Below are positions 20,492 through 30,534 of a DNA stretch of 64,000 bases, piece after piece. Source of the DNA: VSJD01 sp964617825 (GTDB taxonomy: Bacteria > Verrucomicrobiota > Kiritimatiellia > JAAZAB01); the NCBI GenBank assembly GCA_964617825.1, contig CAZTWL010000004.1:92093-156092 (forward strand), read 5' to 3'. The stretch's first letter is position 1. The number at the start of each line of letters is the position of its first letter. The translations under genes were made by a program, and so were the position numbers. Below the pieces are notes generated by a model that was not told the origin of the DNA, made no database searches, and was given only the letters and a program-made list of their open reading frames with translations.

Positions 20492-21301
20492 TTATTTCTG
20501 AAGCACTCCCTTTTCATTCCGCCGGCATTGGCGGAAAACCCAGTCGACCAAGCCGGGCTCCTTGTAAGCGTAATTCCAGGCATCGTGTTCAACCTTTGCA
20601 TATTCCGTATAGCGCGGGCTGCCCCCGGCTTTTTTAACGGCGGCAATCATGTTCCGGCTGCAGATTACTTTGACCACCGGATCCAGGGCGCCGTGAAAAG
20701 CCCAGATCGGAATATCCTTGATAATGGCGGCCTTGGTTTCATCGCCACCGCCACATACCGGGACAGCAGCGGCAAACATGTCTGGGCGCCGGCAAATGAC
20801 ATCCCAGACTGCAAATCCGCCCATGGATTGGCCATGGACATAGATCCGATCCCGGTCAATTGGATAATCCGATAGGATTTTGTCGACAATTTCAAGGGCC
20901 ATTCGCATTTCAGGCGTAATGGCCGGCTGATTATGCTCCGTTTTGCCCCAATCCGTGTCCACCCAGCGTCGTCCCGCCGGACACTGTGGCGCAACAACAA
21001 AACAAGGATGGCCGGCTTGAATCTTTGGGTCCGCGAACACTTTGCCATAGCCAGCCGTAACCTGCGCCAAATTATCGGCCCCAACACTTCCGGCGCCATG
21101 AAAGGCTACAACCAACGGATACTTTTTACCTTCCTGAATGTTGGTGGGGCAAAACAAGCGGTATGGCAGCGTTCCGCCGTTTTTGGCTCCGTGGTCAAAC
21201 GGTTTAAAACCATAGTCTTCATTGGCGGCCTGAACTACGGATAAGAGCGACAATAATGTCAAACCGCTCAGGCCGGCCACCGTTATCCTTGACTCATTCA
21301 T
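20492..21301 (-). CDS. Secreted alpha/beta-hydrolase esterase (acetyl/feruloyl esterase-like)
   Basis: A 269-residue exported esterase. The start has AGGA six bases upstream and gives a clean signal peptide (1-25, cut after VVQA). The catalytic triad is visible: S159 in the elbow GQSMGG, D207 in HGALDPVV and H239 in VEHDAWN. The oxyanion motif is AFHGAGS. The fold resembles polyhydroxybutyrate-depolymerase/feruloyl-esterase enzymes that remove side-chain esters from polysaccharides. It is strongly similar to the C-terminal 230 residues of the fusion protein at 26.9 kb, at DNA level too, so one arose from the other. The ester substrate is unknown. Confidence 0.85.
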   Translation of the reverse strand: MNESRITVAGLSGLTLLSLLSVVQAANEDYGFKPFDHGAKNGGTLPYRLFCPTNIQEGKKYPLVVAFHGAGSVGADNLAQVTAGYGKVFADPKIQAGHPCFVVAPQCPAGRRWVDTDWGKTEHNQPAITPEMRMALEIVDKILSDYPIDRDRIYVHGQSMGGFAVWDVICRRPDMFAAAVPVCGGGDETKAAIIKDIPIWAFHGALDPVVKVICSRNMIAAVKKAGGSPRYTEYAKVEHDAWNYAYKEPGLVDWVFRQCRRNEKGVLQK

Positions 21302-21458
21302 ATCGTTTCCTGTTTTGGTTTTTATCCAACACGGATTTGACGCTAGGCTGAAATCATCACCACGGTGGTTGATAAATCGGAAAAAGCAATTCCAAACAAG
21401 CGCCATCCGCGGCATACTTCTTTATGTATAACTGTTTCCAATATGCAAAAACACAAAA

Positions 21459-22793
21459 TCATTTTGCCGATTCTGAAGATAACACCAAATTAACAGTATT
21501 CAAGGAGCCTTTGTGCAAAACAAGCGATCGTTCAAATGAGCCACGATCGGTTTTTATGGTCAGATCATATGTCCCATAAAATCCTTGGAACTTATTAAGC
21601 TTGCCTGCCCGATAATCCATTTTCAGGTCGGTTGTCCATTCCTTTTTTATCAGGTGTTTTAGCGCATTATAGGCTTTTTTCCTGGAGAAATCGTATTTGA
21701 CCAGTCCGGCCTTGTATATGTTTTCTCCCTCATCGCTGCCTTGCGGCGCATCATTTGCCGTGCCGTCGACAAGGTTCCACCAGATGATCCCGTTCGTTGC
21801 CGGATGGCTAAACCAGATTCGATACAGTTTCTCGGTGACCAGCGCCTGAAATTCCTCGCCATCGCCCAAGTTTTTGCCGCCGACCACGGTAATTTCGGAA
21901 ACGTTGAGGGGAATACCCAGTCGGGCATATTGATCCATGCAGGCATATAAATACTGCGGATTCAGCATGTCATTTGCCAGCTGTGGGAGCTGGTCATCGT
22001 TACAGAATTGGTGGTACTGCAATCCCAGGCCATCAACCTTGCAGCCCAGGGACTGCAGCCGGCGAACGAACTGAAACAGGGGCGTGTAATCACCGCGATA
22101 ATTCCGCCAACTGACCGACGAAACATCATTGTAAAGCAAGTCGCATTGCGGATAATATTTCTCCGCCAGCTTGAAACAGAGCTCTACATGCCGGTCCGGC
22201 ATCAGGCAGCGCAACGGGTTCCAGGCCAGCACCTCGTTGATCACATCCCAGATTTTGACTTTACCGGCATAGCGCTCCCCGATCTCCCGAAAACGACGCT
22301 CGATGCGGGTTGCCAGCGATTTTTTATCTTTCGGCAGCCAACTGGGATAATAATGATCCCAAAACAACGGATGGCCTTTTGGGACGATCTTGTTATTCAA
22401 ACAGAATTCGATCACGCTGTCTGGCGGCGGCCGCCGATAAATCGGCCGGCTGTCCTTTCCAAACCGGACTTCCCCGTCTTTTGGCTCAAGATCCGACCAG
22501 TAAAACGGCGCCACGGCCAAGTTGAAGAGATCCCGGAAAGCGTCAACATACAGGTTGTTCTGTTCCTGGCTTTTGAATTGATCCAGCATGAAAATGTTGC
22601 AGCCGAAATTGTATTCATGCCGCGCCAGGCGGATTTGTATCTCGGCGCCTTCCAGCGGCTTGCCGGTCGCGTCAAACAACGCGATTTCCCAATAGCCTTG
22701 ACGATTGTTTTCGATTCCCATCCGGATTTTGCCTTCAATTTCCGGATCGTCTTTCAATATGTTTTTTGCAGCAGCCTTGGCTAATTCATTCAT
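21459..22793 (-). CDS. GH10-family endo-beta-xylanase-like enzyme
   Basis: A 444-residue GH10-type TIM barrel. The acid/base E187 lies in WDVINE and the nucleophile E300 in NVSEIT, both in the expected strands. GHPLFWDHYYPSW is the conserved GH10 substrate-binding stretch. A small beta-rich N-terminal region (about 30-65) and a C-terminal beta segment flank the barrel. The start has GGGAGG eleven bases upstream. A frame extension further 5' has no ribosome site. No signal peptide is present, which is unusual for an endoxylanase and suggests hydrolysis of imported xylo-oligosaccharides or another beta-1,4 glycan. Confidence 0.87.
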   Translation of the reverse strand: MNELAKAAAKNILKDDPEIEGKIRMGIENNRQGYWEIALFDATGKPLEGAEIQIRLARHEYNFGCNIFMLDQFKSQEQNNLYVDAFRDLFNLAVAPFYWSDLEPKDGEVRFGKDSRPIYRRPPPDSVIEFCLNNKIVPKGHPLFWDHYYPSWLPKDKKSLATRIERRFREIGERYAGKVKIWDVINEVLAWNPLRCLMPDRHVELCFKLAEKYYPQCDLLYNDVSSVSWRNYRGDYTPLFQFVRRLQSLGCKVDGLGLQYHQFCNDDQLPQLANDMLNPQYLYACMDQYARLGIPLNVSEITVVGGKNLGDGEEFQALVTEKLYRIWFSHPATNGIIWWNLVDGTANDAPQGSDEGENIYKAGLVKYDFSRKKAYNALKHLIKKEWTTDLKMDYRAGKLNKFQGFYGTYDLTIKTDRGSFERSLVLHKGSLNTVNLVLSSESAK

Positions 22794-22890
22794 GCTATCG
22801 CATGCCTCCCATCTTGTTGCCCATTTTTGCCGGTTTGTGTTTCTGCTCGTTCCGATCTTAGTCCGAACGTCCGTGGCGCCACTTTCCTGT

Positions 22891-24126
22891 CTAACGAAAA
22901 CGGAACATTGTGCCCGACTGAATAAATACTTCGTAAGCGCCCATGTCCACCGTCCCATGCAAAATACGCGCATGTCCATCCAAGTCAACCGCATTTGTCA
23001 TCCAGTCTTGATTCAAGCCCGAATTATAACACGGTGAATACCGATTGAAGCGATAGTCGCCGGTCGCAAAACTTGCAAACCCGGGATTATCGGTCTTGTT
23101 GCCGGTGCGCATGGAATTAAAATATGTGCCCGAGGGCATTGAACATGAATACATGCAGACGTCCCTGGTCGCCGACCATCCGCCCAAATTACCAGGGGCA
23201 TTGTTATAAACAATGCAATTAACGACCGCATTGGTTGACGATTTGCCGAAAGCGACGCCGCCGCTGGCCCAGGGGCTGTAATTACTCACGATGGTACAGT
23301 TAATAACCAGAGTATTGGTGCTGATGATTGCTATGCCGCCACCATGAACTGATCCACCATCCACCCTGTTATATCTAATCAGGCAATTTTCAATCGTAGC
23401 TACAGCATCGCCGGTCGAATATCCGACACGAATGCCGCCTCCATGCGAAGTCAGCGCTTGATTGTTTTCGATTATGCAGTTCTTGATTAAGGCATAGGTT
23501 AGGCTATCGCTTATATTTATACCTCCCCCCATGCCAGTCGTGCTTATATTGTTCCTGATCGCACAGTTCGCAACAATGCAGGTTCCCAGATAGGTTTTCT
23601 TGGGCCACGTATCCACCAAGATCGCAATGCCCCCTCCGATTTGGGCCTTGCAATCGGTAATAAGACAATTAGTGACCGTTCCACCTGACATTACTATTCC
23701 CCCGCCATTAAGCGAATAGCCATTTGTGATCGTCAGGCCATCAAGAACACTGTCGTTGTGCTTCAGATAGAAGTTATACAAGGCATTCCCGTTAAAAATC
23801 GCGGCGCCCCTTCCGTTGAGACTCCGGATAACGACGTCATTCGTAATGGCAATGACATTATTCGTGAGTCCATAAACCCCATTAGTCACCCAGACGATTT
23901 TGGGCGTATCGCCATCGTTCATGGCGACCTTCACCACATCGATGACGCTGGTCCCAGCCGTCGCCCAGTTGGTGTAGGGAGGTTGCGCCCCGGCATTGCT
24001 CGGAACCAGATAATGGGTGGCCGCATCGGCATTCGCCACCCCGAAAATGATCGCCACCATCGCTGCCGCACGCACCACATATTTAACGTTCAATCGTCTG
24101 GTTGTCGTTTTATATTGCTGAATCAT
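22891..24126 (-). CDS. Secreted right-handed beta-helix protein
   Basis: A 411-residue protein with a signal peptide (about 1-36, cut near NADA) and a right-handed beta-helix built from irregular repeats of the GGGI-x-NCxI type (about 100-340). It ends in a choice-of-anchor Q-like segment (VDLDGHAR...VDMGAYE). Family members include pectate-lyase-like enzymes, adhesins and surface proteins. No clear lyase catalytic residues can be named, so it may bind rather than cut glycans. AGG sits four bases before the ATG. It is between a family X gene and the GH10 gene. Confidence 0.75.
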   Translation of the reverse strand: MIQQYKTTTRRLNVKYVVRAAAMVAIIFGVANADAATHYLVPSNAGAQPPYTNWATAGTSVIDVVKVAMNDGDTPKIVWVTNGVYGLTNNVIAITNDVVIRSLNGRGAAIFNGNALYNFYLKHNDSVLDGLTITNGYSLNGGGIVMSGGTVTNCLITDCKAQIGGGIAILVDTWPKKTYLGTCIVANCAIRNNISTTGMGGGINISDSLTYALIKNCIIENNQALTSHGGGIRVGYSTGDAVATIENCLIRYNRVDGGSVHGGGIAIISTNTLVINCTIVSNYSPWASGGVAFGKSSTNAVVNCIVYNNAPGNLGGWSATRDVCMYSCSMPSGTYFNSMRTGNKTDNPGFASFATGDYRFNRYSPCYNSGLNQDWMTNAVDLDGHARILHGTVDMGAYEVFIQSGTMFRFR

Positions 24127-24381
24127 TTTTACCTTTTCTGGGTTTAGAGTGAAACACCCTAAACATATAGTGGTTATGACGATGTCGGATGCGGATACAA
24201 GTTTAAGCCGCCATAATGAAAATAAATTGCCAACCCCTGTCATCCCACAAGGTCAGACAAATGAGTTAAGACACGGTTAATATCGAAGGAAAACGTGCCT
24301 TCCTCGAAAAATCAGTTCCGGTTTTTTGGATCAACATATATGCAGCACACCTCCTTCCAACACATGGCTGTCCCACAGGAA

Positions 24382-24559
24382 TTAGCCGAATCCTGGCAAA
24401 CAAGCCGGTTCCGGGGTGCCGCAGATGCGCCCAGGAATACAGATGCGCCAGGTAACGCAGGATCAAATGGACCAACAGGCCCATCCACTTCTGCCAGCGC
24501 ACAGCATTGGCGTTATGCCCCAGAAAATCGGCCAGTTGCAAGGTTTGTTTAATCTCCAC
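24382..24559 (-). pseudogene. IS4-family (DUF4372-like) transposase C-terminal relic
   Basis: About 45 codons on the minus strand read KQTLQLADFLGHNANAVRW, then LLVHLILRYLAHLYSWA, a pattern I recognise from the C-terminal region of IS4-like transposases. After SWA the family's usual segment is missing. A shifted frame then gives GTPEPACLPGFG and a TAA at 24382-24384, like the usual transposase C-terminus. So the relic is truncated at its 5' end, exactly at the stem-loop, and has an internal deletion with frameshift. It cannot encode active transposase. A TCCCACAGG copy lies just past the stop. Confidence 0.65.
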
Positions 24560-24583
24560 TGGCGTCCCACAGGGGCGCCAGTG
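24557..24583. repeat. Perfect 8-bp inverted repeat, copy of a 20-bp dispersed repeat
   Basis: CACTGGCG (24557-24564) and CGCCAGTG (24576-24583) flank an 11-base loop containing TCCCACAGG. The first 20 bases (24557-24576) are identical to the reverse complement of 30702-30721. It starts eight bases after the stop of a family X gene. It looks like an insertion-sequence end fused to an inverted partial copy. Confidence 0.7.
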
Positions 24584-24591
24584 TTCCTGTT

Positions 24592-26850
24592 TTAATACTT
24601 CTCAGCGAGGGTAATTTCCAAAACTTTGATGTCGCCCGGGCCAACATCAATTGAGAATGAATTTTTGTTTTTGTCCCAGGCCATATCCGTGCCTTCCCGC
24701 AGTTCCTGCACCATGATCGGGGTCAGCGACCGCATGTCGACCGTAACCTTGGCGGTTTGGGCAACATCCGCCTTTTCCGGCGTGCGCGTGAATTTAGTTA
24801 CGCCCTTGTTGTTGATCAGATACACCCACCAGCCATCCGACACTTTGTTCAGCCCATATTCGATATCGCCCTTTACCTCAACCGGCAGGACGTCTTTCAC
24901 AATCTGCCGCATCAGAATTTGAACAAGAGGATGTTCCCTGGATTTCATGGCCTTGATGTAAGTATCGTCGTTGTTATCGCAAAAGCTTTTGCGCGGAACC
25001 ATATAATCGACGGCGGTCAAAACCACCCGCCCCCGGCCATACGCATGCGCGCTTGCAAGAATCCCGCCCTTGCTGTCACGCCACAGCGGTTCGGCGCCTT
25101 TTAGTTCAAGCATTTCATAATCGTATGGCTCGGGCAGCGTTATGGCATCGCTTCCGCCAACAACATTGACTTTTCCTTCTGTCGCGCACATTTTCCCCGT
25201 CCGCCTGACCCCGATAAAATCATCCGGCAGATTGTCGTTAACCTGCCGGGTATTGAGGACCAGCGTTCCGCCTTTCTTTACATATTCCTTCAATCGTTTC
25301 GCCAGCGCCTGGTCGATATTGAATCCACCCAGCATGATCGCCACCTTGTAATTCATCAGCGTTTTCAAGGCCACGGGCCCGCTAGGCGGACGGGGCGTAA
25401 CCACGTCATAGATGTCCCCATATGGGCTGTTTGCCAGGCAGCCTTCCTGGCCTTGCTTTAAATTCTGCGCCATCGGCACCAAGGTATACATAAAGGCATC
25501 GATCATACTGTCCGGACGCTCCATGGGAAAATATGACCAGGGACGTCCGCCAAATTGCGGATAACCCTGATTAAATGGAATCATGATCGCCACCGGCGCG
25601 TAGCTTGAGCCGCGGTCGGGAAACCATTGGGTGAATGCGTACCATTCCTTCATCGCCTCGCCGTACGGGGAAAGCTCGACGTCGCCGCGCGCATCCTGGT
25701 TTTTGAATTTCCAATAGGTATATGGCCAGCCTTCGTGTTGGACAATACTGGCCCCGGCTAAATACGCCAAATACATATTTCGTCGATTAAGCGAAATCGA
25801 CGGCCCGCAGGTCGGGCCACGGACATGTTCGTCTCCGATACCAAAGGCAGTGGTATTGGTTGTCAAACAATACGGAAATGCATTGTCATCCCATTTGCCA
25901 TCCTCGGTAAAGCCGTTATAACAGACGGCAATATACCATTCCCACGGTTTGCCATATTGCCGTGCGGCCCCGCGCGCAAACGACATGGCAACTTGGTACC
26001 GGTAGGGACCGGTGCTCGACGTTTCCAGAATCACCATCCCGGCGCCCCATTCCAGCGGGTAATGATCCCAGCACCAGCCACTGTGCAGGAAGATCATTTT
26101 TGCCGGATCGTTAAAATAGTAGCGCTGCGCGGCTTTGAAACAGGCATATGATCCGGCCAACGCCTGATCGCGGCCTTTTCTCGCGTTCACAAGAATGTTG
26201 GTTGCCTGCGTTATCATTGCTTCCGAATAATTTTGCGCTCGCAGCCGCTTGACATATTCAAGCACGTTCGTCTGGTGAAGAGCTCCAATATAATCGCTGT
26301 CATATTCATCGCCGGCCGCAAATCCCAGAAAATTGGGATGCTCTTTTTTCCATTTTTTATATTCTTTATCGTCTACCTTGAAATCATCCATGCACCTGAA
26401 ATGGGGACGGCTGCCGCCTCCGCCGAGAATAAACGGCACCTTGGGATCGAATTCCGCTTCATTCAATCGGGCGGCGCTGATCGCAAGACTATTATTCGTG
26501 TCCGGTACCAACAGATTCTTGCGCGAATACCAGCGCGCCGCCTCACGCAGCATCGGTTCGCTTGAATGTACCATTCTGCCCTGCGAGGCTAGCGCTTTCT
26601 TCGTAGGCAACGGCTTGGGATCGGATTTGTTCCGCCAATCCCCGGGAAGCAGATTCCAGAACCTGCGTCCCATTATTTGCTGCGGAATTTGATCCGCAGT
26701 CGAGTCATAATCCTGCCGGGCGACAATACGGGCGGCATCACTTGAACCGTTCGTTCCCTCCACGCCGGCGGCGGCCCCAAATGCCGTTAGACAGAGCAGA
26801 CAGACCATCGGCAGCGTTACGCGGCATATTTTACGCATATTGATTTTCAT
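24592..26850 (-). CDS. Family X protein 1: large exported putative glycosidase
   Basis: A 752-residue protein I cannot place in a named family; two paralogues lie at 30.7 and 40.9 kb. It has a signal peptide (about 1-29, MKINMRKIC then a hydrophobic core ending AFGAAA). A long N-terminal domain has conserved acidic and aromatic clusters: GDEYDSD (about 180-186), WCWDHYPLEWGAG, YNGFTEDGKWDDN and MERPDSMIDAF. A second domain (about 480-580) with LKEYVKKGGTLVLN recalls the glutamine-amidotransferase-like trimerisation domain of GH42 beta-galactosidases. A small beta domain follows. The layout suggests a retaining glycosidase with a TIM-barrel-like core. The start is the ATG at 26850; a GTG three codons earlier is possible. 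Confidence 0.75.
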   Translation of the reverse strand: MKINMRKICRVTLPMVCLLCLTAFGAAAGVEGTNGSSDAARIVARQDYDSTADQIPQQIMGRRFWNLLPGDWRNKSDPKPLPTKKALASQGRMVHSSEPMLREAARWYSRKNLLVPDTNNSLAISAARLNEAEFDPKVPFILGGGGSRPHFRCMDDFKVDDKEYKKWKKEHPNFLGFAAGDEYDSDYIGALHQTNVLEYVKRLRAQNYSEAMITQATNILVNARKGRDQALAGSYACFKAAQRYYFNDPAKMIFLHSGWCWDHYPLEWGAGMVILETSSTGPYRYQVAMSFARGAARQYGKPWEWYIAVCYNGFTEDGKWDDNAFPYCLTTNTTAFGIGDEHVRGPTCGPSISLNRRNMYLAYLAGASIVQHEGWPYTYWKFKNQDARGDVELSPYGEAMKEWYAFTQWFPDRGSSYAPVAIMIPFNQGYPQFGGRPWSYFPMERPDSMIDAFMYTLVPMAQNLKQGQEGCLANSPYGDIYDVVTPRPPSGPVALKTLMNYKVAIMLGGFNIDQALAKRLKEYVKKGGTLVLNTRQVNDNLPDDFIGVRRTGKMCATEGKVNVVGGSDAITLPEPYDYEMLELKGAEPLWRDSKGGILASAHAYGRGRVVLTAVDYMVPRKSFCDNNDDTYIKAMKSREHPLVQILMRQIVKDVLPVEVKGDIEYGLNKVSDGWWVYLINNKGVTKFTRTPEKADVAQTAKVTVDMRSLTPIMVQELREGTDMAWDKNKNSFSIDVGPGDIKVLEITLAEKY

Positions 26851-26868
26851 ACTTATCACTTTCTTGTT

Positions 26869-29800
26869 TTATTTTCTTTTTTGCCCGAAAATCCATTCCG
26901 TCAATCCCGGTTCCTTGTACGCATGATTCCAGGCATCGTGCTTGACATTTTCCCATTCCGTATAGCGCGGGCTGCCGCCGGCTTTTTTAATGGCGGCGAT
27001 CATATTTCGGCTGTTTATGACGGGAACCGAGGTATCCAGCGCGCCGTGGAAAGCCCAGATCGGTATATCCTTGATGCTGGCCGCCCTGGTGACATCGCCG
27101 CCGCCGCATAGCGGCACTGCCGCTGCAAACATGTCCGGCCTCCGGCATATAATGTCAAAAACAGCGTACCCGCCCAAGGATTGGCCGTTGACATAAATCC
27201 GGGCGTTGTCAATCGGATATTCCGCGACAATCCGGTCAATGATTTCAAGCGTCATTTTCATTTCGCGGGTTATGGCCGGCTGAATATGTTCTGTTTTGCC
27301 ACAGTCCGTGTCCACCCATCGGTGATTCTCAGGAATTTGAGGTGCCACGATAAAACAGGGATATTTTGATTGAATCTCCCGGTCAGCATACACTTTTGCA
27401 TAGTTAAGCTGCGCCAGGTTGTCGTTGCCCGCACTCCCGGAGCCATGAAAATAGACTATCAGCGGATATTTTTCGCCTTCCCTGATATTTTCTGGAATAA
27501 ACAACCGGCAAGGCAGTGTTCCGTTCGTTCCGGATTCATGGATAAACACCCTAAAACCATTGACAATGTTGGTACCGTCTGGCCGGGCACGGGATTGGCC
27601 GGATGCTTTTACCGGCACGGCGCGGACGTCGTCAATCTCGGCCCGGTCCGTGACCCCGAGCGCCAGCGTCGCAACAGGCGGATAGTCAACCGGGAGGGTA
27701 TGGATAAATTCATAGCGCTTCCATTGAGATGCCGGCGTTAAATTCAAGTCTGCCTCGCCTAATTTGGTTACCTTGAATAGTTTCGCGGTGTTGTAATGAT
27801 AAAGGGACACTTCTATCTTGCCCAGGCCGCGGGCGGCAAATGAAATTTCAAACGTGTCGCCGGGCTTCATCGCCACTTTCATACTGTTTAAAATCACGCC
27901 GCCATCGATCTGGAGGGAATTTTTGCCCGCGTACGCCCCCTCGGACAGTATCGTGGCCATTCGGCCCCCCGCATAGTGCAATTTCCAGTCTTTCGGCACT
28001 ATCGGCGGCTGGTTACCGAACTTCCATGTTCCGGATTTATGCTTCTTGAGCAAGGCTTCGTTGTCCAGCGTGATCGTTTCCTCAAACCCTCCGTTGGCGA
28101 TAATGGGACCGGCAAAGGTTACCCCGCGAAAACTGCTGATATCATGGAACGAGCCGTCCATCCAGGAACTGATCTCGGCTTTGCCGGCATTCCTGCTCCG
28201 CCCAACATTCATCAGCCAGCGACCACCGTCGGCAATATTTCCGCCCAGCGACTTGGCCGAAACTTTCATCTCCACGGTCCATTGGTTCGTTCCGGCCAGG
28301 GCCGCCACCTGGGCATCGGTATTGAAATTAACCGCGCCAATCGTCGGCGCGCCGGGCTTGCATTCGGAATCGCGCAAGGCGCCGGCGAAATTGATTGCCA
28401 TGTGGACGTAACGTTTGCCGTCCCCCGCCGGATCGATAAACAGCTCCACCGTGTTGCCGTCCCAGATTTTATTATCATCGCGCTCCCTGGTTTTGGCCAT
28501 GAGCTTGCCCGGCAGGGGCTCGTCCATCTCCAGACCGGCATAAAGATTTTCGTTGTCGTAGAGCAGGCGCACGGAGGTCTGCGCTTCGGCCACCGCGCCA
28601 TTTGACCGGATGAAACCGGTCGCGCGTTCGCATAAGCCCCAGTCGACTTCGTCCAGTTTACCATCAAGCGTGACAGGGGCGGTGATCCGTGCCGCGTGCA
28701 CGTCGTTGGCCTGCCGTTTGATGTATTGCTCGCGCGCCTTCAGCCATCCTTCCTTGAAAATCTCCTTGTCCTTCGCGATGCGCTTCAGGACAACCGGGTC
28801 TCCCGTGGCGGCCTTCTCCGCCTCGTCCAGCATGTCGGAGAGCGCCTTGATCGCGGATGGCGACTCAACGCTCTTGCCGATGGCGCCGTAGCTGGAGCCG
28901 TAGATAAAGTCCCCGGGGGTTTCGTCCCAGAGCTTGCGCGCCAGGGCCTGGTAGCGCCCCATGGCTCCGGAGGCCGGGCCGTAATATTTATCGTTCAAAT
29001 CCTTCAGCAGCGCGTCCACATCCGCGTTGATGTTCCAGGCCAGCTTGGCCTGGACGTAATGCATAGCCATGTTTGCCCGCCAGAAATCCCAGTTGCGCGG
29101 GCTGTCGTACAATCCGTTGCTGTGCCGGTAATTACCGTCCGGAGGTATGGTCCCTATACCCCACGCGGTGTGTCCCAGGCGGTGCGAGTAACGCATATCG
29201 CCGGCCACGATATATTCGAGCGGGGCGCAGAGAATCCCGGCCGTTCTTTCGTTTTGCTCACCCGCATAGATGACGTAATAGGTAGCGAGCTGCATCGAGC
29301 TAACAACCTTGGCCCATCCTTCAAGCATGTCGCGGAACCACTGGTTGGCTGGACAGTTAGTGTCACCCAGCGAGTGCCGGTAACAGCGGTCGTGGTCAAA
29401 GAACACGAACTTGAGCCGGGGGTCAAAGCGGACGCCGGTCGGCGGGATACGGAAATTCTGGTAGGCCCTCCCGTACAAATCCGCATCCGGAAACTCGCTA
29501 AAGACACGATTGGCAATTTCGTTCTCGAAAACGGCAAAGCGCGTGGCCACTGCACCTTTCCTGCGCTCATCCGGCGGGTCCAACACCAGACATTTCTCGC
29601 ACTGGCACCAGCCGCCGCAATCGTTGTTGGCTATCTGGAACTGGCCGTCCGGGAACTTTCTGAAAAAATCAAGGACGTACTTTGTCGCAAGGTCTATCAC
29701 TTCCGGGTTCGAGGTGCAGGGCTGGAAACGCACTCTCTTGTCCTGTGATTGCCGGCAACGCTTGCCATCGATCAATGCAAAATATTCCGGATGCGCTTCA

Positions 29801-30519
29801 AACAGGCTGTCGGGCACCATCTTCAGCATTACATTATCGCTGCCGCCATGCACAGTGTAACGTCCGCGTTTCTCAACTTCTTCGCGCCCACTCCTCATCG
29901 AGCAAGGCTTCACCCTGTTGCGCGCACACCAGTCCCAGGAATTTGTCGTCTTGGCAGTGGTAGCCGTATTGCAGTAACCCATACTACGCTGCTTGAACGA
30001 CGGATTCTGCCGGTTGTTTATCCGCCTGATTTTCAGCGTGGGAGTCTTGGGGCAGTATTCGCCATCCTCGCCGGGAAAGAACCAGCGCATCCCGACGTGC
30101 TCCTCAAGGAACGCATAGACGCCATACAGGACCCCGAGCGGCGTCTTGCCGGCAATCAGCAGCCCGCGCTCATCCGACCTGATAAGGACGCCTTGATCCG
30201 AAAGCGACTGCACATCTTTCAGTGCCCCTAGCTTGGCGATTGCCGGACACGTTTCCGGCGTTCCGAGCCAGATGCTGTATTTGTCCGCCTGCGGCGCATT
30301 GCTCTGCGCAACCCGGGCTCCGGTCACCTTGCCGAGGAAAAGGCACAATTCCTCAGCCGCGTGTTTCTCCACCACCGAGGCTTTGTCGCCGATTACCACC
30401 GCGCAGCGGGAATTGCCTTTGTCAACAAGCGCGATGGAGCCGGCAGGCAAATCCCTGTTACGTGCGCAGGCACAGACCAGCAAGAGGCATAAAACAAGCA
30501 TGGTGATCCTAGATGTCAT
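26869..30519 (-). CDS. DUF4838 (GH163-like) / CBM9-like / CBM4_9-like / esterase fusion lipoprotein
   Basis: A 1216-residue multidomain protein. Domains in order: lipoprotein-type signal (1-18, cysteine after LLLVCA); a GH67-N-like alpha/beta domain (about 25-160, ending VGMRWFFPGEDGEYCP); DUF4838 core (about 165-520) with NNDCGGWCQCEKC at 298-310; CBM9-like domain (about 610-800, DGKLDEVDWG...DGNTVELFIDP); a CBM4_9-like jellyroll (803-970); and a complete alpha/beta-hydrolase esterase (about 985-1216) with GQSLGG (S1114). DUF4838 is to my knowledge the basis of GH163, endo-beta-N-acetylglucosaminidases. AAAGGA precedes the ATG. The paralogue at 35.7 kb lacks the esterase, and a free esterase like this one lies at 20.5 kb. 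It is probably surface-attached and combines ester removal with backbone cleavage. Confidence 0.85.
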   Translation of the reverse strand: MTSRITMLVLCLLLVCACARNRDLPAGSIALVDKGNSRCAVVIGDKASVVEKHAAEELCLFLGKVTGARVAQSNAPQADKYSIWLGTPETCPAIAKLGALKDVQSLSDQGVLIRSDERGLLIAGKTPLGVLYGVYAFLEEHVGMRWFFPGEDGEYCPKTPTLKIRRINNRQNPSFKQRSMGYCNTATTAKTTNSWDWCARNRVKPCSMRSGREEVEKRGRYTVHGGSDNVMLKMVPDSLFEAHPEYFALIDGKRCRQSQDKRVRFQPCTSNPEVIDLATKYVLDFFRKFPDGQFQIANNDCGGWCQCEKCLVLDPPDERRKGAVATRFAVFENEIANRVFSEFPDADLYGRAYQNFRIPPTGVRFDPRLKFVFFDHDRCYRHSLGDTNCPANQWFRDMLEGWAKVVSSMQLATYYVIYAGEQNERTAGILCAPLEYIVAGDMRYSHRLGHTAWGIGTIPPDGNYRHSNGLYDSPRNWDFWRANMAMHYVQAKLAWNINADVDALLKDLNDKYYGPASGAMGRYQALARKLWDETPGDFIYGSSYGAIGKSVESPSAIKALSDMLDEAEKAATGDPVVLKRIAKDKEIFKEGWLKAREQYIKRQANDVHAARITAPVTLDGKLDEVDWGLCERATGFIRSNGAVAEAQTSVRLLYDNENLYAGLEMDEPLPGKLMAKTRERDDNKIWDGNTVELFIDPAGDGKRYVHMAINFAGALRDSECKPGAPTIGAVNFNTDAQVAALAGTNQWTVEMKVSAKSLGGNIADGGRWLMNVGRSRNAGKAEISSWMDGSFHDISSFRGVTFAGPIIANGGFEETITLDNEALLKKHKSGTWKFGNQPPIVPKDWKLHYAGGRMATILSEGAYAGKNSLQIDGGVILNSMKVAMKPGDTFEISFAARGLGKIEVSLYHYNTAKLFKVTKLGEADLNLTPASQWKRYEFIHTLPVDYPPVATLALGVTDRAEIDDVRAVPVKASGQSRARPDGTNIVNGFRVFIHESGTNGTLPCRLFIPENIREGEKYPLIVYFHGSGSAGNDNLAQLNYAKVYADREIQSKYPCFIVAPQIPENHRWVDTDCGKTEHIQPAITREMKMTLEIIDRIVAEYPIDNARIYVNGQSLGGYAVFDIICRRPDMFAAAVPLCGGGDVTRAASIKDIPIWAFHGALDTSVPVINSRNMIAAIKKAGGSPRYTEWENVKHDAWNHAYKEPGLTEWIFGQKRK

Positions 30520-30534
30520 GTTTTTCCTTTATCA

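Larger units (their letters stand above)
24127..24591. other. Gene-free interval with transposase relic
   Basis: This 465-base gap holds no intact gene. Its right half carries the C-terminal relic of an IS4-like transposase and a perfect stem-loop next to the upstream gene's stop codon (both listed separately). Positions 24127-24370 contain the leader of the beta-helix gene and no other feature I can name. A 16-base string starting ATCAGTTCCGG at 24311 recurs at 30625. Confidence 0.6.
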